A stretch of 64,000 nt of DNA, taken from the NCBI GenBank assembly GCA_034359265.1, contig CP136898.1, positions 51,697,501-51,761,500 of the forward strand. The letters run 5' to 3'. The translations under genes were made by a program, and so were the position numbers. Source of the DNA: Canna indica (taxonomy: Eukaryota; Streptophyta; Magnoliopsida; Zingiberales; Cannaceae). Shown here piece after piece: positions 1-10,000 of this stretch (positions within the stretch are counted from its first letter, which is position 1; every line of letters begins with the position of its first letter). Under the pieces are notes generated by a model that saw nothing but the letters and a program-made list of their open reading frames with translations, did not search any database and was not told the origin of the DNA.

Positions 1-936
1 ATGACAAACAAAGTAATTTAAGAAGCCTTTTTGTGCTGCTGGATGTCATAAAATTTCTAACACAAGAAGCATACTCATCACTCAACATATGATACAGAGG
101 TCTAATATATCATTCAAAGATCAAAAACATACTCATCACTCAACATATGATACAAAGGTCTAATATATCATTCAAAGATCAAAAAGAAGTGAACAAGCAA
201 AGCTATTTGTAAAAACTTAATTCATAGTTAACTAAGAGCTCTAATACTGGTTCAATGTGATAAACAAACATGCTTTTCTTCTTAAGACAATCAACAAACA
301 AGATGAGTTTGAACTTTGAACACAGGTGAACTTGGTTCATCTAGGCTCATGATTGCAGATCCTTAACACATTTGTATACAGGCTTATTTAAAGAAATATT
401 ATGCATATATAGTACATAGTACATACTTAGGATTTTATAATTAACTAATCAAATATTCCACTCGTACAGACAGCATTAGTTACCAATTTAAATTACAAGT
501 CTCTTATAGCATGCTTTTATGAGATTAAAAATAAGCTTTTCTGAACTTGTACATACCAAGGTCATAAAGAACCTTGTGAGCAAACCTTTTATCATGTTCA
601 ACAAGCATAGAACAAGTCTATGAGATTGAAGTTGACTTGAGCTTGATAGGCTATTTTACAACAAAATTGAACAATAATTTTCAATCTCTAGTTGAGCAGG
701 ATAATAATATCTTAGATAACATTTTTAACAAACAAGTTTGAATGTGGCCAAGAGCGGATTCTTCTGTTTAGCCAAGAGTGGATTCTCTCTGTTTAGTTCA
801 TTTACAGCCTTGAAATTTGTCCTTAGTTCTGAAGCATAAGCTAAATGGTAATTTGAACATGTAGAAATTCTGTACACTTCACTGTGAAAATACATTATGT
901 TTATATTTCCCATTGACAAATACATTTTATGCTTAC
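1..936 (-). other. Part of MENG intron 4 (no exon recognised)
   Basis: AT-rich sequence following the exon 4 donor. I looked on the minus strand for the expected WIEGDA...GYGLRNV segment and did not find it, so the next exon should be beyond the window. The only structure I see is a tandem duplication at 70-185. Confidence 0.6.
70..185. repeat. Direct tandem duplication, 58-bp unit x 2
   Basis: Positions 70-127 and 128-185 are nearly identical; a single G/A difference is visible (tacagagg versus tacaaagg). This is a recent local duplication inside the intron. Confidence 0.9.
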
Positions 937-1025
937 TCAATGTTCTTGTAGCAAGCTTTCCAATAAAATTCTTGACGTCTAGAAGCAATTGAAAGTTGCT
1001 CTCTTGAGAAATCTAGACCAAGAAC
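937..1025 (-). CDS. MENG: MENG exon 4
   Basis: 89 nt. The acceptor is TTTGCAG and the donor GTAAGC comes after ATTGA (phase 2). It encodes VLGLDFSREQLSIASRRQ and then EFYWKACYKNI plus two bases of a Glu codon. GLDFS..QL is the acidic-loop region after motif I in this family, and CYKNIE immediately precedes the WIEGDA-type segment in plant homologues, which should begin the next exon outside the window. It lies 8.8 kb from exon 3 because of transposon insertions. Confidence 0.88.
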
Positions 1026-4000
1026 CTGCAAATTTGTGAGAGTATGACATTACGGGTCAAGGAGTTTCTAACTTGGGAAAGGAGGCAGCACAAATAATTA
1101 GTATGTCTTATTACTTCAAATGGTTAAGTTATTCCTGCATAACCATTTCAAATGCATGATCTGTAGATAAACTTCTTTTCTGGAAAGTTTAGATGAATAT
1201 CAAAAATGACAAAGTTCTCCTTTGATTTAGATTATCTAATTTTTCCTCACAAATACGCAACTACAAGGATCATAATATTGTGAAATATTAGTAGATATGG
1301 CACAGAGGAACAAATGACTGATCGATATGTTCCCACATTGTTGTTCAACACACATAATGACCCAAATTCCTCCAGAAAATGCAAATCTCACTAGATGACT
1401 AGATCCATAATGTTTGTAGTAATACTGTTACCGTACAGGATGGTATAGTTAGTATTTATAGTTTTTTTGAAAAAAACCAATACGATACACCCCGGTATAG
1501 CGCAATACCAAGTAGTAATGGATATACCGCCTGATACAGGCCCTATACTAGATCAGTACCGCCCGATTCAAAGTTGTAATAGGCAGTACATGCCCTACGG
1601 CTAATTTTTCAACCATTGGGCATGTTTTGTATTGGCCCCAAAAGGCTTTTACAGTTGTTGGGGCTCATTTTTTATGGTTTTGGGATCTATATAAAGCCCC
1701 AAATCTCTCACTTACCTCCTCACTCACTCGTAGTCTCTCATACTCTCTCAAATCTCATATTTACATTGTAACTTGAAGATTAAAGTCATTTTTTGATGTA
1801 TTAGGCCATGGTTGAGAAATTTGTGTGTTTTTTCATCATCTATTAGTGAATTATGTATGTTTTCATCATTTCAATGCTAAAATAATGTGTTTAGAGCTTA
1901 AAATTATGTTTTGGAGCTTACACTAAAAAAGAAAAAGAAAAAAATCCAATACAAGCCGGTTCGGGGCCTATTTGTGTCATTATGGTACCAGACTACCAGT
2001 GCATACCGGCACCGATCATTCAATGAGATCAGTACGAGTACAAGATTTTAAACCTTGCTTCTCACACATGTGTAATGAATTACTACTAACACGAGAAAGA
2101 TCATCACCTGCTAAAGCCACAAAAGCTTGGAAAAATGAAAAGAATATGACATTACCAAACCTGCATTAGCTCCAGCAGAAACAATTAATAAAAACATCAT
2201 AAATTCAGAAGTACATTTCCAACTGTTGAGAAAGAAGAAGAAATCTTTCTATCATTAGTTATCTCAACTTCTCAAGAATATATCGTTGTGTACAAGCCTA
2301 CAAGGTATGTTGTGCCGTAAGAATAAGATAAGCTATCCTACCTAATACATAAAACAAATCAAATGAATAAATAAGAAATGTTTATTTCTAACACTCCCCC
2401 CGCAAGTTGGAGCATAAATGTCATTAGTATGTTGTGTACAAGGTATGTTGTGCCGTAAGAATAAGATAAGCTATCCTACCTAATACATAAAACAAATCAA
2501 ATGAATAAATAAGAAATGTTTATTTCTAACACTCCCCCCTCAAGTTGGAGCATAAATGTCAATCATGTCCAACTTGTTACAAAGATAACTAAATCTGGTA
2601 GACCCAAGGGCCTTAATGAAGACATGAGTTGTTTGTTCCTGTGAAGAGGTGTGAGGACTAATAATTTTCTTGGATAAAGCAGCATCCCGAACGAAGTGAC
2701 AATCAATCTCAATATGCTTAGTTCTCTCATGAAAAACAGGATTGTTGGCAATGTAGATGGCTCTGTATTCAGCAGTGTGAGTCTTAGCAGACATAAATCA
2801 AAGTTCTTCAAGAAGAGTCTTTATCCACATCAAACTCACAAGCAGTGTGAGTCATGCCTCTGTATTCAGCTTGAGAACTCGAGCGAGCCACCACATTTTG
2901 TTTCTTACTCCTCCAAGTGACTAAGTTTCTCCCATCTAGGTACAATAGCCTGAGGTAGACCTCCTATCATGAGTGGAACCAACATAATCAACATTAGAGT
3001 AAGCCTCTACATTTATGTGACCATTTTCTTTATAGTGCAAGCCTTTTCCAGGAGATTTCTTGATGTACTGTGGTATTCTCATCACAGCGTTCTAATGACA
3101 TCTTTTTGGTTGATGCATGAAGTGACTCACTACCCCAACAGCAAAGGAAATATCCGGTGTAGTTATTGTGAGATAGATAAGTTTACCTACTAGTCTCCGA
3201 TAAGTTTACCTACCGAAGGTTTTCATCTCCTTCAGGTTTAACACTAAGTTGAGATTCGATTGGGGTGTTGGGAGGTTTACACCCAAGGAGTCCAACTTTA
3301 CTTAGGAGGTCTATGGCATACTTTCTTTGTGACAAGACAACCCCTCTTGTACTATAAGCAAATTTGATTCTGATGAAGTATCGGGGTCTTCCTAAGTCCT
3401 TTGTTACAAAGTCATTTTTTAGATGAGCTTTAACCTCGGTGATGCCATTTTAAGTGAATGCTTTATAAACACAGAATGCTCTGCTTTACATCCCTGAAGA
3501 CCAATGCTCTCAGCTGAACAATTTGACTGAGTTTGTCGAACCAAGCTTTGTTTAAGACCATATATTGCTTTTCTTAACTTGCACACTTGATACTCCCCTT
3601 GAGCAACATAACCAGGAGGTTGCTCCATATAAACAGTTTTGAGAGATCACCATACAGAAAAGCATTTTTAACGCATTTTCCACTTGAGATTGACAGCAAG
3701 AGAGACAAGAATTCTGACAGAATTCAACCGAGCTACAAGAGAGAAAGTGTCAAAGTAATCTACACCATACTCTTGAGTAAGGTTTAAAATACCGCCCGAA
3801 ACTGTATATACCGGTTTTTGGGGATTCCGGTATTCGATATACCCGGTATTTGAAAATACCGGGTATATCATGTATACCGGGCGGTATATGGCGGTATTTC
3901 GCCATATACCGCCCGGTAAGGGCGGTATATGTATTATACCGCCCGGTATTACACGATATCGGTTTTTTTTTTAGAGTTAGATATAATTCTAATAATACAT

Positions 4001-7000
4001 AATTGATGAAGAAATGCTTAAAATCAATATTCAAATGTCAAATACATGAATACAATGTTTAAAAGCCATTTGGTACTCTATTAGGATTTCTTGATACAAG
4101 AGAATTACATTAGAATTAATATAGGGCGACATAGGCCCACAACCCAAAGGGTCTAAAAAATTTGACATTTGAATATAGCGGGACCGCCGAAGACTCTGCG
4201 TAGCGCAACATAAGACGTAGCGCAACATCAACTAAGATGATGAATATCATGAGTTGGTACGTCTTATGTTGCGTACCAACACATGGTATTAATTCTAATG
4301 TTATTCTCTTGTATCTATGAAAAATCCTAATAGAGTACCAAATGGCTTTTAAACATTGAATTTATGTATTTGACATTTGAATATCGATTTTAAGCATTTA
4401 TTCATCAATTATGTATTATTAGAGTTATATCTAACTCTTAAAAAAAAAAAAAAAAAAAAAAAACCGGTATGCTATTTTCCATACCGGACCGTACCATGTG
4501 TCAGTACGGTATGGTACGGTATGGTACCGGTTTCGGCCGGTGACCGAAATCGGTACCGGTACCGAGATTTTAAACCTTGCTCTTGAGTGAACCCTTCAGT
4601 AACAAGGCGAGCTTTATATCTGTCAATGGTCCCATCGGGTTGATATTTGATTGTGAAGACTTAGCATCAAAAGGAGGAGTGACCAAATCCCAGGTGTGGC
4701 ATGAGGTAAGAGCAGACATTTCTTCAACCATTGCCTGCTTCCACTTGGGATCATGAAGAGCCTCTTGGTATGTCATGGGAATAGAAGCACAAGACAAGGA
4801 CAAGACAAATGCACGAAAGGAGGGTGACAAGTGAGTGAAAGAAACAAAAGTACTAAAGGGATGAGGGGTATAGTTGTGTTACCCTTCCGTAGTGCAATAG
4901 GCAAATCAATCGAGGATCTGTCAGTGGGGAAGAGCTCAACTAAGGTTCTAAGTCCTGAGGAGTAGGTGCCACTAGTGACATCAGGGTTGTGAATAGTGGA
5001 GGATGGGGGGAGGTGGGGGTAAAGGTGGAGCGACACGTGTAGGTGAAGTAGATGCAAGAAGAAAAGTAGGGTGTGTCATCAAAGAAAGTAACATCAATAG
5101 AAGTGAAGAATCGCTTGGAGAGGGATCATAACATACCCTTTTTGAGTTTGTGAGTACCCAATAAATACACACCGAACTGCTCTAGGGTATAATTTGTCAT
5201 GACGAGGTCTAAGAGAGTGAACAGAACATAAGCACCCAAATGTTTTAGGAGTTAGATTGAAAAGAGGCTGTTTAGGGTAAAGAATGGAATGAGGGGACTC
5301 ACGCCCCCAAGCACAAAGAAAGGGACCCTCTTAATGAGGTAGATGGAGGTCACAATGACATTTGCCCAAAGATAACATGGTACGTTCATATGAAAGATGT
5401 CCTAACAATGTCCAATAAGTGTCTATTTTTTCGTTCTGCAATACCATTTTGGTGAGAGCTATAAAAATAAGAAGTTTCATGAACAATTCCATGTGAGATA
5501 CAAAACTTAGTGAAGTCAGAATGAAGATACTCAAGAGCATTATCAGTACGCAAGATCTTAACATAGACATCAAATTGTGTTTTTATTTTAGAATAGAAGG
5601 TTTTTAAATGTGATCATCAGAATAACCACATCATGCAAGTGTGATCATCAATAAAGGTAACAAAATACTTGTATCCTAACCTACTAGAAACAGGACTCGG
5701 ACCTCAAATATCATAGTAAACTAAAGCAACCATGTGAGCTCAGTGGAAAAGACACGGTGGTGCTTACCCAACTAACAAGATTCACACCGAAAAGGAACAA
5801 AGGACATAGACGAGGGAAGGATTGACTTGAGTTTGTTGACAGATGAATGGCCAAGACGACAATGCCATTGATAGGAATTGAAAGAATGATATGCGGTTGC
5901 AGAGGACAACAAGTAGATTCCTCCAGACTCAGTTCCCCCACCAATCTTCTTCCTCATCTTGAGATCCTGTATGACACAATGAGAAGGAAAGAAGGTTACA
6001 CAACATTGAAGACTTTTTGTGAGTTGACTAAAGGAAAGAAGGTTAACAAAAAAATTAGGCAAATAATGAACTCCTTCAAGATTTATATTACTAGAAGTTC
6101 TAACGAAACCATAACCATGCACAGTAGAGGTGAGACCATCAACAAGGAATAGAGGTGGAAGATTATGAGTGGAGTGGAATGTGGAAAATAGAATGTGGTT
6201 ACCTGACATATGATTAGAGGTTCTAGAATCAAGGATCCAAGACATACCATCAAAGACATTGGCAGCGACCCTAGAGGTGGAAGACATGGCAGCAGTGGAG
6301 GACTTAGCCGGTAAAAATCCTCATATACACAATTGTTACTTGTTGAGTTGAGCCCAAAAGTTATATTATTTCATCCAAAGAGTGGGTATATAATAGGAGA
6401 TGTACAAGGATAAGTTGCATGAGAGGTATAACCTAAGCTAACATATACTACCACACACAAATACCTATAACACTATATCACTCAACACTCCCTCTCAAGC
6501 TGGTGCATAGATGTCAATCATACCTAGCTTGTCACAAAGGAATTTAAAACGAGGAATACTCAAGGCTTTAGTAAAAATGTCTGCGAGGAGCAGTGAGATC
6601 CGGCGAGAGGCTGTGAGGAGTAACGAGATCTGGTGAGAGGCTGCAAGGAGCAACGAGATCCGGTGAGAGGCTGAGAGGAGTAGCGAGAGCCGATGAGAGG
6701 CTGCGAGGAACAACGAGAGGCTAAAGAGAAGCCCTAGGGGGCTACCCGCCTAAAAAAGATGAGCGCGAGATATCCGCTGCCTAGGAGCAGCGGGCTGTGG
6801 ACGTTGAGGACCTGCTTGGGGAAAGCGGACTGAGATCATGTGCTGCCCAAAGGCAACAAAGAACGGTAGCTGCTGACCTGCTACCTAAAGATGAGTTTTG
6901 ATGGTGTCGAGAAGTCCACTTTGAACGAGGAGGACAACATGTAACTTGCTGTCAAGGACCGCTGGAGCAGCTTGGAAATAACAGTAGGGAGAGAGGGCAG

Positions 7001-10000
7001 GCAGTGGAGATTCGCCGGAGGTTGAGGAGAGGGACGTCGGGCTAAAGAGAAGGGCGCAGATGCCTACCCGAGCAATCCCCTTGACTAGAGGAAAAGGGCA
7101 AGTGTCTGCCTGGATTGGCCATTAACCCTAGGAGAAGGGGATTGGTCAGTCTACGGAGAGAGAGGCGGAGTTGTCACAGGATGAGGCGCAGTACTATCTC
7201 AGGCGAACATGAGTTGCTGAGGCGTTTGTCAGAGCCGACAGACTCACCAGACAGTCCACCTGGCCAGCAAACCCAAGTAAGAGTTCACCTGGTGGGCGGA
7301 CTTGCTGGAGATATCTGCCTGATGCACGTACGACGATGCAACCTCTTTTTTTTTGTTTTTTCTTCTTTGCAGTGAGTAAGGAGGCACGAATGACAATGCA
7401 ACCTCCCTTTTTTTTCTTCTCTATAGTGGGAGAGGCACAAACGACAAGGCCTCTCCCTTTTTTCCTTTTTTTTCTTTCTCTGGAGTGGGAAGGCACCAAC
7501 GACGAGGCACCTCCCCCATTTCCCTTTTTTTTCCTTCCTTTGAGAAGACGCAACAGTAGACAGCCGAGGGGGAGGTCGTGTGAGGCGAGGCGCGACCTAA
7601 GGAAGAGGTCGTGTGAGCGGGAAAAAACCCGCATCTTCAGAACCATGTGTGAGGCTGCGTGGGAGAACGGAGATGGAGAGGAAGAGACGCATGAACATGA
7701 TCCTCAAGAAGAAGAAACAAGTCCTCGAGAAGGGTGTCATGCGTCTCGAGGAGGCGCCGAACGCAGGAGGCGGCCGAGATTTCCACACTCGAGAGAGAGT
7801 GTTGGCACGATTTCCGAATCAACGAGGGAGAGAGGTGGTGAAAGATGGAGAAAAAGAACCTAGAGCTCAGGTGAGAGGAGGAAACCCTAAGCTCTGATAC
7901 CATGTTGAGTTGTGCCCAAAAGTTATATTATTCATCCAAAGAGTGGGTATATAAAGGAGATGTACAAGGATAAGTTGCTTGAAAGGTATAACCTAAGCTA
8001 ACATGTACTACCAGACACAAATACTTACAACACTATATCACTCAACATTAGTGATTCACTACCCAAGGTGCTCTAGATGGCTGAGTGGGGGTAGCAACCT
8101 GTGCCTGAGATGGGCGGCCAAACTTCTGCCAACGATCACAGGGATGCTTGGATCGACCATAAGTACAGGGAGGAAAAGAATTCTTTCCACGACCACGACC
8201 ACCAGAACGACCTCCACCTCGACCCCGCCCCCCAGTAGTAAGGGCGGAGTTTTCACGTACATGAGTAGGTGTAGGGTTGAGCTTAGTAACCCTCAACACC
8301 CTGACCATAGCACTGCTAAGATCTAGAATAGTGTTGTCGGCCATAAGTTGAGACTTGACATGCTAAAGAGATGGAGGTAGCCAAGAGAAACTTAGCAATA
8401 AGACGAAGGTAAGGCTATTCAGTGGAGATATAGGGTTGTCATGAGATGTCCCAGGAGAGGGATGAGAGACAAACCCTAAGATAGATCCAGGCCCAAGGAG
8501 AGAAGAAAACAACCAAGAGAAGAAAACAACCGCTGCGAAGTCCTTCTCTTCAGGTGTAGGGAACCAAGAACCCTCAAGATTAGAGAAGAAGATTCGGCTT
8601 GGAGAGACCAAGATATCCACCTAGGGGGGACGGAAAACCAAAGAGCATGGACTGTTTCCGTCTCCTGCGAAACAGTCCGCTTGATATCAGAAGGCGGCAG
8701 GAAGAGTTATGCAGGAGGTGGGCTGGCGGACTAGATAGAAAAGAAGAAAAGAGGAGGAGAAAAGGGACTCCCCTCCAACCCTTTGATGAACAGTGGAAAT
8801 AGGAAGAGGAGAGGAGAGAAACCCTAGGTGGGTTGCTCTGACACCATGTTGAGAAAGAAGAAGAAATCTATCATTAGTTATCTCAAGAATATATAATTCT
8901 GTACAAAGTATATTGTGCCATAGGAATAAGATAAGCTATCCTACCTAATACATAAAACAAATGAATAAATAAGAAATGTTTATTTCTAACACCAACCAAA
9001 TTGCTGTTCATGTAAATTAGCCAAAGAAGCCATTAGCATTAGCAATATTTTAATAATCGGTGCATGAGGCCCTATATGCTTATGACCAGCTTAACCATAT
9101 CACATAATGTATATGCAATGTGATTATACAGCATGGCTGCAATGTGGCTGTATATCAGCCATATAGTCGCATACCACTGCAGACAACTGAATATGTAGTA
9201 ATCGTTTGATGTTTAATTTTTATTTCTAAATGCAAAATATTTGTTATGTTTAATTATTAACTTTTTTATATCTTTATTAATTTTGATTTACCTTATTACA
9301 ACTGAATGCTACCACATCACAACATCATGATATATCATGATAGATGACCATTTATTTTCATCTAATAGCTTTTATCTCTTAAATATGTTTACTAATTTCC
9401 TAACAACTATCTATTATGTTTTAACTAATATAATACTTTTAAATATAAATTGCATATACGCTATGTAGTAGCCCAATCACATACGGGCAACATATGCTTT
9501 TTAAAACATTGAGCATTAGGATTATGGATGATGAATCCAAACTTACGTGAATACCTAATTGAGAAGAGAGTCACCTGATTAACAAGACCATATATGTTCA
9601 AATACTTTAATAATGTTTCACCATGCCTACCTACATGGTAAAACACACCCTTGGTTCTATCCAAACCATAGTACTTACTTGTTCTTGACATATCACTATG
9701 CCCTTATAATTGACACTCTTTAAACCTTGCATTGGTTTAAAGAATACAGATAAGTAAATGCAGATCGACAATGCTTCCTATACATGAAGATGTAAAGAAT
9801 ATCTTAGGGAACAAAGAAATGAATGTATAAAGGAAAGAAGTAATGAACTAATTAATAGCAAACGCACCTCTCCTGTGGGTCCCACTTTCTGGGAGAGGAG
9901 GAACGCCAAATCACCACTACCACAACATAAATCAAGAACTCGATCTCCTGTTTTAGCCCTAAGTATTAATCAATAGATGAGAGGGATTGAGAGAGAAAAA

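Larger units (their letters stand above)
6341..8047 (-). mobile_element. Copia B, a gutted non-autonomous element nested in copia A
   Basis: LTRs of about 147 and 145 bp start TGTTGAGTTG and end CACTCAACA. The flanks TTACT (6336-6340) and TTAGT (8048-8052) look like a target duplication with one change. A perfect initiator tRNA-Met PBS (minus-strand TGGTATCAGAGC, plus 7891-7902) abuts the right LTR, and a PPT (plus 6488-6499) abuts the left. Only the last residues of pol (LADIFTKAL...) remain. The rest of the 1.4-kb interior is G/A-rich repeats and CT-rich sequence, so it would depend on a partner for movement. Confidence 0.88.
2224..8991 (-). mobile_element. Ty1/copia LTR retrotransposon A, full-length but decayed
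   Basis: Flanked by the perfect 5-bp duplication CCAAC (2219-2223 and 8992-8996). Short LTRs begin TGTTGAGAAAG and end TTCTAACA. In minus-strand order: 5' LTR, PBS (one mismatch to the initiator tRNA-Met primer site), gag with a zinc-knuckle relic, protease, GAG-pre-integrase, integrase, RT, RNase H, PPT, 3' LTR. It is interrupted by copia B (6341-8047) and a MULE (3779-4579), and full of stops and frameshifts. It sits within MENG intron 3 in the gene's orientation. Without its passengers it would be about 4.3 kb, normal for a compact copia element. Confidence 0.92.
1026..9867 (-). other. MENG intron 3, expanded to 8.84 kb by transposons
   Basis: Bounded by donor GTGCGT (plus 9862-9867) and acceptor TTTGCAG (plus 1026-1032). 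It contains a copia element (2224-8991), inside which sit a second copia element (6341-8047) and a foldback MULE (3779-4579), plus a CGGTA-rich repeat at about 1440-2057. Both copia elements lie on the minus strand, the same direction as the host transcript, so their LTR polyadenylation signals could compete with splicing. Without the copia insertion the intron would be about 2.07 kb. Confidence 0.85.

Noticed and set aside
725..988. Open minus-strand frame of 87 codons
   Set aside because: It overlaps MENG exon 4 in a different frame; the splice-bounded frame with GLDFS is clearly the real one.
1688..1700. TATAAA-like box as a host promoter
   Set aside because: It lies inside a CGGTA-rich transposon-like repeat in an intron, with no downstream gene on that strand.
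7194..7903. Several overlapping 60-175-codon frames on both strands
   Set aside because: Low-complexity GA/CT-rich repeats inside copia B; open frames on both strands reflect composition, not coding.
9461..9691. Minus-strand open frame as a possible extra MENG exon
   Set aside because: No similarity to the methyltransferase, and exon 3 joins exon 4 directly in phase.
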